DNA of 64,000 bases from assembly GCF_023101145.1 (NCBI RefSeq), contig NZ_CP073714.1, positions 7,006,001 through 7,070,000 on the forward strand, given 5' to 3'. The position numbers and the translations under genes are program-made. Below the pieces are notes generated by a model that made no database searches, was not told the origin of the DNA, and saw only the letters and a program-made list of their open reading frames with translations. Source of the stretch: Paenibacillus pabuli (lineage in GTDB: Bacteria; Bacillota; Bacilli; Paenibacillales; Paenibacillaceae). Each line of letters starts with the position of its first letter. Within the stretch, counting starts at the first letter, position 1. This document shows, piece after piece, positions 16,527 to 25,709 of this stretch.

Positions 16527-18197
16527 CTAAAATCTCCCTGATTTAAAAATCGAATAAAGCAGGAAGGCCACCATCAGAATAGCTACGAGAAAACCAATCT
16601 CAATGACCGGGATATCCCACAGCATCGTGGATTGATGACTGATGGAAGAACCGATGATCAACCCGACCATAATGATACAAAAAGCAAGCAGCACAATGCT
16701 GAAAGACAGCCTGTTACTAATCTGGTCCAGCCTGCGAAGCAGCATCTCCAGTTCGGGAACGCTGACCTCCAGCCGCAGCTTTCCTTTGCTGATGATCGAT
16801 GAGATCTGCCTTAGCTGTCCGGGCAGACCCATGACACTCTCGGCCATATCACTCGCACCGCGAAACAGACGATTTCGGATCCTCCCCGGATTAAAGCGTT
16901 CCTTAATCAGCTTTCGGCCAAATGGTTCAGCCATGTCCACGATACTCAAAGAGGGATCAAGATGTTCGATGACACCTTCCATCGTGAGCAGTGATTTCCC
17001 CAGCAGCAGAATGTCGGCTGGCATCACAACCCGATGGCGCTGCGCTACGCCGAACAGGTCGTTCAACGCTTGCCCCACGCTGATTTTGGAAAATGGAATA
17101 TCATAGTATTTACTGCGGAGCTTGTCCAGATCGTTATGAAGTCCTCGCAAATCCATATCATCCGGCATCATGCCCAGCTTCTCTATGGCCCGGATCATGC
17201 TGTCCGTATCCTTACGCATCAATCCGATAATGAGCGAAGCCAGGTGCTGCTTCATCTCATCACTCAGACTGCCTACCATTCCGAAATCGATAAAAGCAAG
17301 CCGACCATCCTTCAACACCATCAGATTGCCTGGATGTGGATCGGCATGAAAGAATCCATGAATGAAGATCTGATTCAACAACGAATCTACCAGTCTCTGC
17401 GCAATGTTATTCAGATCATGCCCACGTTTAACCAACTCGTCACGATCATTCAGCTTAATGCCTTCGATGTACTCCATCGTAAGCACACGAGAAGAAGTTT
17501 GATCCCAATAGATCACCGGTATTTTCACTTTGTTATCCTGCTGATATTGCTGTGCAATCTTCTCTGTATTACGGCCCTCAACTGTATAATCCAGCTCGGC
17601 CATCAGTGCCTGAGCGTACTCTTCTACCATTTGCGGGATCTGATATTGCTTCACCCAGTCCCAGCGTTTCTCCGCCATGGCTGTCAACTCTCGTAAAATA
17701 TCCAGATCACGCTGAATGATACGTGATATGCCGGGCCGTTGAATTTTAATAGCCACTGCCTCACCGCTGCGGAGCTTGCCCAGATGCACCTGTCCAATGC
17801 TGGCCGCAGCCACAGGGGTATCCTCGAACCGAGAAAAGATTTCCTCGAGCGGTGTATCCAATTCCTGTTCCAAAATACCCCGTGCTGTCTCCGAGGAAAA
17901 AGGCGGGACCTGATCCTGCAGTTTCACCAATTCCCGGATGACAGAATCAGGCAACAAATCTGCCCTTGTGCTTGCCAGTTGCCCCAGCTTAACGAAAGCT
18001 GGCCCCAGCTCCTGCAGCACAAGTCGTATACGCTCACTGAGTGTTTTGGTGGTATGGGCTTCACGTGACATCCACCGCCGCGGTATGGCCAGCAACTGGA
18101 ACAAGCCCAGCTCCTCGACCATATAACCGAAGCCATGACGCACCAGCGCCATGGCAATTTCCCGGTATCTGCCGACATGTTTGATTCGCACAGCCAT
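16527..18197 (-). CDS. ABC1/AarF/UbiB-family atypical kinase
   Basis: A 556-residue protein of the ABC1 family. The diagnostic KxGQ motif is present (VKLGQLASTRADLLP, K70-Q73), followed by the alanine-rich loop AAASIGQVH (130-138), the VAIKIQRP lysine, HADPHPGNLMV and the DFG-type IDFGMVG. Two membrane helices close the C-terminus. Relatives such as UbiB and Coq8 support isoprenoid lipid metabolism through ATPase rather than protein-kinase activity. In Bacillota the substrate is not known; a role in menaquinone or membrane lipid homeostasis is plausible. The start abuts the stop of the phasin-like gene (TAGATG), so the two are translationally coupled. Confidence 0.92.
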   Translation of the reverse strand: MAVRIKHVGRYREIAMALVRHGFGYMVEELGLFQLLAIPRRWMSREAHTTKTLSERIRLVLQELGPAFVKLGQLASTRADLLPDSVIRELVKLQDQVPPFSSETARGILEQELDTPLEEIFSRFEDTPVAAASIGQVHLGKLRSGEAVAIKIQRPGISRIIQRDLDILRELTAMAEKRWDWVKQYQIPQMVEEYAQALMAELDYTVEGRNTEKIAQQYQQDNKVKIPVIYWDQTSSRVLTMEYIEGIKLNDRDELVKRGHDLNNIAQRLVDSLLNQIFIHGFFHADPHPGNLMVLKDGRLAFIDFGMVGSLSDEMKQHLASLIIGLMRKDTDSMIRAIEKLGMMPDDMDLRGLHNDLDKLRSKYYDIPFSKISVGQALNDLFGVAQRHRVVMPADILLLGKSLLTMEGVIEHLDPSLSIVDMAEPFGRKLIKERFNPGRIRNRLFRGASDMAESVMGLPGQLRQISSIISKGKLRLEVSVPELEMLLRRLDQISNRLSFSIVLLAFCIIMVGLIIGSSISHQSTMLWDIPVIEIGFLVAILMVAFLLYSIFKSGRF

Positions 18198-18575
18198 CTA
18201 CTCGATCTCGTTTCCTTTGAGAGGAGGAACTTCAAGTGGAGCTGGGGAGACATCAGGCTGAAGCTGTGGTGTGTGACCCAATTCCGCAAGCTTTTTCTCG
18301 AGGACGGCAACACGCTGTTCCAGGCTGGTTACATCACTTTCGGATGGAACACCCACTTCCTGAAGGACGCGCTTAACCTGTTCGTGGATCATTCTTTTGA
18401 ACTGACCCTGCTCTTCATCGCCCCGTTCCATCAGGCGTTCAACCAACGCTTTGGATTCACCAGGCGCCAATTCCCCGCGCTTGACCAGATCATCCACAGT
18501 TTTCTCAATTTTCTCCTTGCTTACAACAGTGAGACCAAGCCCTAACGAGATTGCCTTTTTGAACAAATCGCTCAT
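18198..18575 (-). CDS. Phasin-like coiled-coil protein coupled to the ABC1 kinase
   Basis: A 125-residue protein starting MSDLFKKAISLGLG, with a long amphipathic helical region, a heptad-like segment (VTSLEQRVAVLEKKLAELG) and a proline-rich end. It resembles the short proteins often annotated as phasin-family or polyhydroxyalkanoate synthesis regulators. No PHA synthase is in this window, so a PHA role is doubtful; in this setting it more likely helps the ABC1 kinase. The second in-frame ATG is chosen because AGGAGG lies nine bases before it, while the first ATG abuts the ribosome site. Confidence 0.8.
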   Translation of the reverse strand: MSDLFKKAISLGLGLTVVSKEKIEKTVDDLVKRGELAPGESKALVERLMERGDEEQGQFKRMIHEQVKRVLQEVGVPSESDVTSLEQRVAVLEKKLAELGHTPQLQPDVSPAPLEVPPLKGNEIE

Positions 18576-18647
18576 TCTTGTCATCCTCCTCTTCGTTGAT
18601 CTCTATAGTATACCCCTAATCAGCTGCTCACAAAAGAAACGGGTCGG

Positions 18648-19289
18648 TTATACGTAACGAGCAGCCCACTTTCCTGCCTGCAAAATTAACTGACGATAGG
18701 TTTCATGCGCAAACGAAGGTACATGATGTCCTGGCATCAGGTAAACAATACGTCCAACACCATATCGATGTGCCCAAGCTGCGGGCTTTGGTCCTTCATC
18801 GGATTGATACTCCAGCAGAACCTTTGTTTCCGCAAAAGAACCGAACTCAAACTGATAAGGCTCTTCCTCCATTGTAAATCCCGAAATGCCTTCCGTCACC
18901 GGATGACTCTCTTCCGTTACTTTGAACTCCAGTGGTGCGTAGGGTGGATGATGCAGAAACTTGGCACCGATCATCTGCTTCAGTTCATAACGATTTTGGA
19001 GCGAAATTCCGTTATGTATAATGACCAGTCCACCTCCATTACTAACATAGGACAATAAGCCTGCTGTTTGCTGTGGAGAGACTTTGCCCTTCCAATCATC
19101 CATGTAACAGATACAAACATCAAAACCAGTTATATTTTCTTGCAGCAGCATATTGCGATTCTCGCTGCACTGCACAGTCATAGTATCGTGAAAAATCCGA
19201 CTAATTTCCGCATCTACACCTTGCAGCGGATGCCAGTCCGGATGAGTATAATCACCAAGCAGCAACGCCTTTTTACGATGATCCATCAT
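18648..19289 (-). CDS. ThuA-like domain protein
   Basis: 213 residues, soluble, with the class-I glutamine-amidotransferase-like fold of the ThuA family: an N-terminal KALLLGDYTHPDWHPLQG, a central strand-turn GGGLVIIHNG and a C-terminal GRIVYLMPGHH. ThuA proteins are associated with disaccharide (trehalose, sucrose) metabolism, but most lack the amidotransferase cysteine and their reaction is unclear. The ATG has AAAGGAG seven bases upstream. An SDR gene lies about 33 bases upstream on the same strand, so the two may form one transcript. Confidence 0.8.
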   Translation of the reverse strand: MMDHRKKALLLGDYTHPDWHPLQGVDAEISRIFHDTMTVQCSENRNMLLQENITGFDVCICYMDDWKGKVSPQQTAGLLSYVSNGGGLVIIHNGISLQNRYELKQMIGAKFLHHPPYAPLEFKVTEESHPVTEGISGFTMEEEPYQFEFGSFAETKVLLEYQSDEGPKPAAWAHRYGVGRIVYLMPGHHVPSFAHETYRQLILQAGKWAARYV

Positions 19290-19322
19290 TAAAAAACTCC
19301 TTTCAAATTACATATAACAATA

Positions 19323-20042
19323 TTACCAGGGAAGGGCGTCTCCCTTGTAATCTACATACGCGGGCTGATCTCCCATGAACTCCTTATGGCGATCGATGAG
19401 TGCTGTAATATGTTGAGCAGATTGATTTGGCGTAAGGTCTGCAGCGGTATTCAATTCCCCGCTCATATAACTCTGTACCCAGCCAGGATGAATCAGCATC
19501 ACTTGTCCACCTTCATTCTTCAGACCATTATGCACAAGGCGTGCCTGCATGTTTAATGCTGATTTGGACATGCAATAGGCAAACCATCCATCCCGGCTGC
19601 ACTGCTCAATACTGCCTGCCTCAGAAGAGATATCGACAATCAGCTTATTGGTTCCTTGGAGAAGGAGGGGCAGCAGGGCATGAGTGACACGTAATGAACC
19701 TAAAGTGTTTACGTTAAATACTTCCGCCATCTCCGCCATGTTCAACGGTCCACGGATATGATCCGTAATACTTCCTAGTATAGCCGCATTATTGATAAGC
19801 ATATCCAAATGCTCTGTATCCAGCTTAAGTGTCTCCGTGAACAAAGCTACAGATAGATCATCCGCAATGTCCAGTTCAAGGGCACGTAAATGTGTCGGAT
19901 AAGCATCCGTCAGAAGACGGATCCCTTCGGACTCTTCCATGTCCAACCCTGCCGCATACACAATATAACCTCTCTTCAGCATTTGTGCCGTCAGAGCCAA
20001 CCCTAACCCCCGAGCCGCCCCGGTTACACATACGGTTTTCAT
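19323..20042 (-). CDS. Short-chain dehydrogenase/reductase
   Basis: A 239-residue classical SDR. It has the TGxxxGxG cofactor motif (VTGAARGLGLAL), LDIAD, NNAAILG and an active-site region SSEAGSIEQ...YCMSKSALNM with the YxxxK pair. It should oxidise or reduce a small alcohol or carbonyl using NAD(P); the substrate is unknown. The ATG before KTVCVTG is chosen because GGGAGGGACAGCTG precedes it; the upstream frame extension lacks a ribosome site. It heads a likely two-gene unit with the ThuA-like gene. Confidence 0.85.
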   Translation of the reverse strand: MKTVCVTGAARGLGLALTAQMLKRGYIVYAAGLDMEESEGIRLLTDAYPTHLRALELDIADDLSVALFTETLKLDTEHLDMLINNAAILGSITDHIRGPLNMAEMAEVFNVNTLGSLRVTHALLPLLLQGTNKLIVDISSEAGSIEQCSRDGWFAYCMSKSALNMQARLVHNGLKNEGGQVMLIHPGWVQSYMSGELNTAADLTPNQSAQHITALIDRHKEFMGDQPAYVDYKGDALPW

Positions 20043-20208
20043 CAGCTGTCCCTCCCTCACAAGCCTAATCTGTCTTTAATTCATTCCACATTATGATCTA
20101 AAAACCTTTAATTATGAATGGGTACAACTAACTTCACGACCAAAGTCTCAGGTGGATTCCCTTGAATCAGCGTTCGTTCAGCTTATAGAAAATAAACTGC
20201 AAAAAAAA

Positions 20209-20233
20209 TTCTGATCCATATTGCGGATCAGAA
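20209..20233 (-). terminator. Terminator after the uroporphyrinogen-III synthase gene
   Basis: TTCTGATCC and GGATCAGAA form a perfect 9-bp stem, followed on the minus strand by a run of eight T. Confidence 0.9.
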
Positions 20234-20265
20234 CCTGGAACAACGCGGCTTATTAAGTTTGTGTT

Positions 20266-21099
20266 TTACAGAAGATGAGACTTGTCCGCAGATCTGGCAG
20301 CATAGTAACGCCCCAATTCAACGATTAGTGCCCCCATTTTCTCATCCTCCGGAACCACAAGTGCCTCAATACCCTCTTCACGCATCGCGTTTGCTGTAAC
20401 CCTGCCTACCGAAGCAGGCACAACGCCCTGACGGAAAGCTTCCTGCATCGATTCAAGCTTCCCTTTTGAAGCCGCATATTCGACAAGAAACCGCACTTGC
20501 GGCCCACTTGTAAACGCGACAGCATCTACCTCATGCAGTAGAATTTCATTCAACAGCTGTTCCAGTTCGCCCTCTTCGGGCGGGACGTGACGATAAGGAA
20601 GTACTTGACGTACAAGAGCCCCTTGTTCCTCCAGCCATCCGACCAGCTTGGGCGCCGTTTCCCCGTGCAGCTGCAGCATTACTTTCTGTCCCGCAAGTTC
20701 GTGGGGTGCAAATTCACGAATCAACCCGTCTGTGCTGCCATCATCATCCCGCACCAGCGGGGTCAATTTACGTTTTCGGAGTGCATTAACGGTCTTGTAC
20801 CCTCTTGCTGCAATTAGCGATTCCGATAACACATCCAGCAATTGGCCTGCAATCTCCATATCCTCAGCCATATCAAAAATGGCGTCCAATCCCATACCCG
20901 TAGTGAATACCGTCCAGTCTGGCGGATCCGATATCCAGGATACCAAACCATCCCGAATATTACGATCGTCCAGAAAAACAGTCCCCTGCGCAGGACGGAC
21001 AAGCGGGATCCCACCCATTTTCTCAACCAGCAAGGACATCTCTTTGGATTTTCGCGGTCCTGTCAGTGCTACTCGTATACCCGCCAAATGTTGAACCAT
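20266..21099 (-). CDS. Uroporphyrinogen-III synthase (HemD-like)
   Basis: 277 residues in the two-lobe HemD pattern: a first lobe from GIRVALTGPRKSKEM, a cross-over near ESLIAARGYKTVNALRKRKL, and a second lobe ending SVGRVTANAMREEGIEALVVP. The enzyme closes hydroxymethylbilane with ring-D inversion in heme, siroheme and cobalamin synthesis. It stands alone here, outside a hem operon, with its own terminator. Stand-alone copies may be secondary paralogues, and some HemD-like proteins are regulators; no DNA-binding domain is visible. The ATG follows GAGGGGGAACAGGG. Confidence 0.85.
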   Translation of the reverse strand: MVQHLAGIRVALTGPRKSKEMSLLVEKMGGIPLVRPAQGTVFLDDRNIRDGLVSWISDPPDWTVFTTGMGLDAIFDMAEDMEIAGQLLDVLSESLIAARGYKTVNALRKRKLTPLVRDDDGSTDGLIREFAPHELAGQKVMLQLHGETAPKLVGWLEEQGALVRQVLPYRHVPPEEGELEQLLNEILLHEVDAVAFTSGPQVRFLVEYAASKGKLESMQEAFRQGVVPASVGRVTANAMREEGIEALVVPEDEKMGALIVELGRYYAARSADKSHLL

Positions 21100-21229
21100 C
21101 CCTGTTCCCCCTCGTTTATTCAGCCGAATGTCATCAGTCTGACTACAGTATACAGGGTACTTTTATCGAGGGAAACCGGGTTTCTCCTCTTTTGGGCGGT
21201 TCAGTTATAACGATTTTTGATGGCATATA

Positions 21230-22450
21230 TCAGGAAGGCTGTAATTCTCCACCCTGAGGCCCTTCACGTTTGCCCTTGTCAGGCTCTGACTTTTCTCGAT
21301 CCTGCGATGCTTTTCCTTCTTTATCCTCTTGATGATCCTTCGTTTTATGCTGGTTATTCTGGCTATCGCCTGCGTGCCTGTCGTTCATGCCCTTTTTTCG
21401 GGGACGAAGGAACACGAAAAGGATGATGGGAAACAGCACCTCAAACACAATCGCAATCCATGTCCATTCCCGTGTAAAGCGAAAAAGTTGGATCGCATTT
21501 TTGAAAAACCAGAAACCGCAGACAAACCCAAGCAATGCAACCGGACCGGTCATCACTTTACCCGAAACCTTCGGAATCATTCGTTTCAGTCCCCAACAGA
21601 TAAAATAAAGATCAAATGCAAGCTTCGTAATCATCGCGGGTAATGTTGCCGCTGCCAGAGCCAGATCAAACCGATCCAGGAAATCACTGATTTGCAGCTG
21701 CCTTGCCAGCTCATAAGAGGGATATACCAGCCTGGATGCGATCGGCACGCCAATCGCTGTGATGGTTTCAGTGATAATCAGCACCAATAACAAGGCTGAA
21801 ATCGTAATCCCCCACATGACCGATTTAAAGCGAAAATCACTGCCTTTGACTACAAAGGGGATTGCAATCATCTCTCCAAAAAAGGAAAATATGTACCAGC
21901 TTCCTTTGCCTACTCCTGCAATATCAATGTCAAAATAAGGCATAAGGTTATCCATGTTAATTTGCTGAATAAGCATAAACGGCACAATCAACGAATTCAG
22001 CAAAAACAAAGCCACATACAGCTCGGACATCCCGATTAGAGACCCCAGTCCCCCCCTTACGATAAACACAGCCATAACCATCAGAGTCAAAACAATAATG
22101 GAGATAGGAGTCGTTTCCAGCAAAGTAATACTTATATAGTCACCCAATAGACGAATATCACGGGCAAATATAAAGAGAAAGAACATGATATACAGCAGAC
22201 TTGTCACACGACCCAAAAAGGGGAACCGTTCCACCAGAGATTCAAACAAATCCTGATTGGGAAATCTCCTCTGAACTCGGTTTAACATCCATAACGATGC
22301 CACCATGACTATAAACACAGGGATATAGGATAAATAAGCATGCTGCTTCGCATAAAAAATAGCCTGTGCATGCGGCTGGATCAACGTACCTGTTACACTG
22401 AGCAGCATAATAAGCAGCACCAACTGACGGCCCGTCACTCCCTGATTCAT
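21230..22450 (-). CDS. Spore germination permease, GerB/GRKB type
   Basis: 406 residues with about ten membrane helices of the amino-acid/polyamine transporter-like spore germination family, beginning with GVTGRQLVLLIMLLSVTGT. In A/B/C germinant receptors the B subunit binds the germinant in the inner spore membrane. The last 55 residues form an unusual Lys/Asp/Gln/Glu-rich hydrophilic tail (RKKGMNDRHAGDSQNNQH and beyond), which most family members lack. The ATG has GAAAGGAGG seven bases upstream. It is the last gene of the ger operon. Confidence 0.9.
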   Translation of the reverse strand: MNQGVTGRQLVLLIMLLSVTGTLIQPHAQAIFYAKQHAYLSYIPVFIVMVASLWMLNRVQRRFPNQDLFESLVERFPFLGRVTSLLYIMFFLFIFARDIRLLGDYISITLLETTPISIIVLTLMVMAVFIVRGGLGSLIGMSELYVALFLLNSLIVPFMLIQQINMDNLMPYFDIDIAGVGKGSWYIFSFFGEMIAIPFVVKGSDFRFKSVMWGITISALLLVLIITETITAIGVPIASRLVYPSYELARQLQISDFLDRFDLALAAATLPAMITKLAFDLYFICWGLKRMIPKVSGKVMTGPVALLGFVCGFWFFKNAIQLFRFTREWTWIAIVFEVLFPIILFVFLRPRKKGMNDRHAGDSQNNQHKTKDHQEDKEGKASQDREKSEPDKGKREGPQGGELQPS

Positions 22451-22501
22451 GGGGTACCTCCTTTCTATCCTATTTATTCAAGCGAATTTATTGAAACAGA
22501 G

Positions 22502-22723
22502 TTAGGGTAACGGCAGATAGCGTTGAATGAATTGAGTTAGCCACGTGGCGACAAAAACGGTTCTGCTTAAAGTGGTTACATAGAACCAGATCCCGGCGCT
22601 GACTGCGATCAATCCATAGGATAACCAGCGATTAATGACCGCTGCCTGCTTCAAATGCCTGAAATCCATAAAAATCACGACAACAACCATACCCAGATAA
22701 GTGAACAGCAGCGGCTTAATCAT
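22502..22723 (-). CDS. Small membrane protein of the ger operon, 73 residues
   Basis: Starts with MIKPLLFTYLGMVVVVIF and contains two membrane helices. The ATG lies nine bases after GAGGAGG and overlaps the end of gerC by eight bases; a longer in-frame extension reaches into gerC and lacks a ribosome site. Small two-helix proteins of this kind occur in some germination receptor operons as a fourth (D-like) subunit that modulates receptor function. The assignment rests on position, size and topology. Confidence 0.75.
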   Translation of the reverse strand: MIKPLLFTYLGMVVVVIFMDFRHLKQAAVINRWLSYGLIAVSAGIWFYVTTLSRTVFVATWLTQFIQRYLPLP

Positions 22724-23915
22724 GAACAATATCCTCCTCTTGCAATCCAAACGGTTTATTGATAACCCCAACATTTTCAATAATGATATGAGGTTCAACC
22801 TTAACTACTACATTCGGATAAATGTCATCCCAACGATCCTTTATCTTTTTCCATTCTTTGGGCATTTGTTGATGAATGGAACGACCGACACCCAAAATAT
22901 CCGCAGGATATTTTTTCTGAATCAGCCTGACCCCTTCCTTAATGTCATCTTGGATCTTTTCATGAAGAGCTTGACTCATATTCTTAATCTCCTGGTCTCG
23001 CAGGTCACCATAATTTGACTCATTGTCTACCATGACTCCCTTGGCATAAAGTCTGATGGTCACCGACACTTTTCCATTATTAATATGAGGATGCAAGGAA
23101 GAATTGTTTTCGTTCAGCTTGATAAAAAAATCACCCTTCCCATGGGGTGCTTTGACCATAATCTCCGGTTCATTGGCTTCACCCATCGCCAATATAAGTG
23201 CATCGGCAGGTGCTTTACTAATCATTCCTATTAATTTGTCCTTTTTAAATATGGCGAGACCATCCAGCTTGATGTTGGTTTTGACGTCCTTCCAATTGCT
23301 AGGTACATTGTCAACGGTCGAAGCGACCGGCAAGAATGGATCTACCCCTTCCGAAAGTATCGCATCCGTGAATGTCTTGAGCGAACGCGGTCTGCGCATA
23401 TTGAGAAAGCATAGTTCACGTACCATTTCCGAAGGGAATTTTTCAATTGGTGCATCGGTATCAAGCACTTTGTAGGCAGGGCCTCTCGTAACGATGGGTA
23501 GTGCAGAGAAGCGATTGAGCGGGAAACGTGTAAGCAGATCCAGCATGGGGGCAACCCCCTCGCGTGCAAGCTCCTCTCCAATCAGCATGGTACGTCGATG
23601 TGCATAATAAAGCTCACGTGAGAGTGACTTTTGGCCTTCGATCGATGTTCCACGCAAGGTTTTGGCTGTATTGGATAACATGAACCAGGACTTGTCACCA
23701 CTTGTGCCCCCGCCGCCACCTTCACTTCCGGAGGAACCTGACTGACCAGGGAGAGCAATCTGCAGACTGGTTCTGTAATTATCATCTTCCTTGTCGATGG
23801 CCAGACCAATCACAAAAGCGATATCATTAATTTCTTTTCGATCCCAGCATCCGGATATAAAAATCGTACACAGGAGCATGATGGCTACTGCATGCCGCTT
23901 ATGGATAAGAAACAT
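22716..23915 (-). CDS. Spore germination lipoprotein, Ger(x)C family
   Basis: A lipoprotein signal sequence ends in the lipobox FISGC, followed directly by WDRKEINDIAFVIGLAID, the hallmark of Ger(x)C proteins. A glycine/serine-rich loop (SGSEGGGGGTSG) interrupts the first domain. The protein is lipidated and sits on the outer face of the inner spore membrane as the C subunit of the germinant receptor. The start is the ATG before FLIHKRHAV, just after the gerA stop; an upstream frame extension into gerA would bury the signal peptide. Confidence 0.92.
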   Translation of the reverse strand: MFLIHKRHAVAIMLLCTIFISGCWDRKEINDIAFVIGLAIDKEDDNYRTSLQIALPGQSGSSGSEGGGGGTSGDKSWFMLSNTAKTLRGTSIEGQKSLSRELYYAHRRTMLIGEELAREGVAPMLDLLTRFPLNRFSALPIVTRGPAYKVLDTDAPIEKFPSEMVRELCFLNMRRPRSLKTFTDAILSEGVDPFLPVASTVDNVPSNWKDVKTNIKLDGLAIFKKDKLIGMISKAPADALILAMGEANEPEIMVKAPHGKGDFFIKLNENNSSLHPHINNGKVSVTIRLYAKGVMVDNESNYGDLRDQEIKNMSQALHEKIQDDIKEGVRLIQKKYPADILGVGRSIHQQMPKEWKKIKDRWDDIYPNVVVKVEPHIIIENVGVINKPFGLQEEDIVHD

Positions 23916-23919
23916 ATGC

Positions 23920-25503
23920 TTACCACCCCTCCTCAGCTTCAGGTGAACCATTAATCTTCTCATTCATCCGCTGCTGGTCACGATGAACCGTTGAAGGACG
24001 ATGGATCATTTTCCACCATGGAACACGAATCAGAATATCCTTGGTATCCTTCTTGCTATAGGGACTGAGACCTGACAGATAAGGTACTCCAAAAGACGTC
24101 ATTTGCGTCAGATGTACCGAGATCAGCACGAGTCCAATGACAATGCCATACAAGCCAAGTGCGCCGGCAAGCAGCATAATCGGAAAACGAAGCAAACGAA
24201 CCGTAATGGCAAAGTTAAAGCGCGGAATCGTGAACGACGCAATCCCTGTCATGGATACAATAATAACCATCGGTGCAGATACAATCCCGGCCTGAACGGC
24301 CGCCTGTCCAATAACAAGCGCCCCCAGAATACTGACAGCCTGACCTACCGTTTTGGGTAACCTGACCCCCGCTTCTCGCAAGGCCTCGAATGACAGCTCC
24401 ATGATGAGGGCTTCCACCAATGCAGGAAATGGAATGGCCTCCCTTGCCCCGGCAATACTCAGAATCAGTGTGGTAGGCAGCATATCCTGGTGGAAGGTCG
24501 TAATGGCGATGTATAGGGCAGGCAGAAAGAGCGCGATGGCAACAAACAAAAACCGAATCCACCGTATCAGATTACTGATAAAGAACCGTTCATAATAATC
24601 CTCACTGGCCTGAAGCATCTGCCACATGGTCACCGGGGCAATCAAGGCGAACGGGCTGCCATCCACAAAAATGGCAAATCGGCCTTCCAGCAGGTTGCCC
24701 GCAACCGTATCCGGGCGTTCGGTATAGTGCATCTGCGGAAAAGGGGAAAATGGATGATCCTCTATCAATTCTTCGATATACCCTGTCTCCAGAATTCCAT
24801 CAATTTTGATCTTGTTAAGGCGTTTCTTGACATCCTTAATCAGCTTGGGATCCGCAATATCATCAATGTAGGTGAGCACGATATTGGTTTTGGTCTCGGA
24901 CCCAATCGTCATGCTTAACATCTTAAGCGCAGGTGTTTTCAGCTTGAAACGAAGCAGAGCTGTGTTTACCCGCAAAGTTTCCGTAAAGCCTTCGCGTGGT
25001 CCTCGGATAACCGACTCGGTCTGGGGCTCCTCCACACCACGTCGCAACCCGCCCTTGACGTTGAATAACCAAGCCTCCTTGCTCCCGTTGATCAACAGCA
25101 GTGCAGAGGATTCGAGCACCCCATCCGCAGCGGCTGCCCATGAATCCACTTTTTTCACTTGCGTCAGGGCGATTCGTGTATCGTCCAGGGGGGCCGCAGG
25201 TTCATCGGTTCGCTGCTCAATCAGACCGCGAATCAGAGGTCGGAGCATATGATCCTGAATATCCGTCGAATTCACAATGCCCTCGATGTACACCAACAGT
25301 CCTTCTACTTCAGGTGAAATCTTGACATTGCGGAAGATTACATCCGAACAGTCGGAGAATATGTCTTCCAGTGCCAACATATGGCTTTCATGAGAAAGGC
25401 CTATAGGTTGTCGCAAAATGGGGGGAGACGGCAGCCCCAAGGGGATGTGCTTTTTCTTTTCTGAATCTCGGGAACGCTCTTTCCCTGATGTCTTGTCCGC
25501 CAT
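23920..25503 (-). CDS. Spore germination protein, GerA family
   Basis: 527 residues: a hydrophilic N-terminal region of about 280 residues, a membrane domain of five or so helices (from FFISNLIRWIRFLFVAIALF onward) and a short C-terminal cytoplasmic tail. It includes the family stretches EALIMELSFEALREAG and RLPKTVGQAVSILGALVIGQ. GerA subunits form the ion-conducting part of the germinant receptor. It is the first gene of the operon and the ATG follows GGAGGGG by six bases. A CATACTA motif suggestive of sigma-G lies upstream, but I could not find a matching -35. Confidence 0.92.
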   Translation of the reverse strand: MADKTSGKERSRDSEKKKHIPLGLPSPPILRQPIGLSHESHMLALEDIFSDCSDVIFRNVKISPEVEGLLVYIEGIVNSTDIQDHMLRPLIRGLIEQRTDEPAAPLDDTRIALTQVKKVDSWAAAADGVLESSALLLINGSKEAWLFNVKGGLRRGVEEPQTESVIRGPREGFTETLRVNTALLRFKLKTPALKMLSMTIGSETKTNIVLTYIDDIADPKLIKDVKKRLNKIKIDGILETGYIEELIEDHPFSPFPQMHYTERPDTVAGNLLEGRFAIFVDGSPFALIAPVTMWQMLQASEDYYERFFISNLIRWIRFLFVAIALFLPALYIAITTFHQDMLPTTLILSIAGAREAIPFPALVEALIMELSFEALREAGVRLPKTVGQAVSILGALVIGQAAVQAGIVSAPMVIIVSMTGIASFTIPRFNFAITVRLLRFPIMLLAGALGLYGIVIGLVLISVHLTQMTSFGVPYLSGLSPYSKKDTKDILIRVPWWKMIHRPSTVHRDQQRMNEKINGSPEAEEGW

Positions 25504-25671
25504 ATGCCGCCCCTCCGTTCCTGTTTTTTTATACAAGGTAGCTTGTGCCAGATGATGGGGAATTATGTGGTCTTTTTTTTCGAATCTTGTTGAACACGTT
25601 TCTCCTCGGAAAGTGAATTATTTAAGTACAATAAGCAGTGAGCAATACTATTATGGCTGACCTAGTATGCA

Positions 25672-25697
25672 AAAAGAGCCCTTAAATAGGGCTCTTT
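25672..25697 (-). terminator. Terminator closing the RiPP operon
   Basis: AAAGAGCCC and GGGCTCTTT form a perfect 9-bp stem around TTAAATA, followed on the minus strand by a T-run, about 13 bases after the exporter stop codon. Confidence 0.92.
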
Positions 25698-25709
25698 ATC
25701 TTTCCAGTT

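Noticed and set aside
25663..25669. Sigma-G -10 motif CATACTA before the ger operon
   Set aside because: No matching -35 could be found, and the site overlaps the edge of the RiPP terminator.
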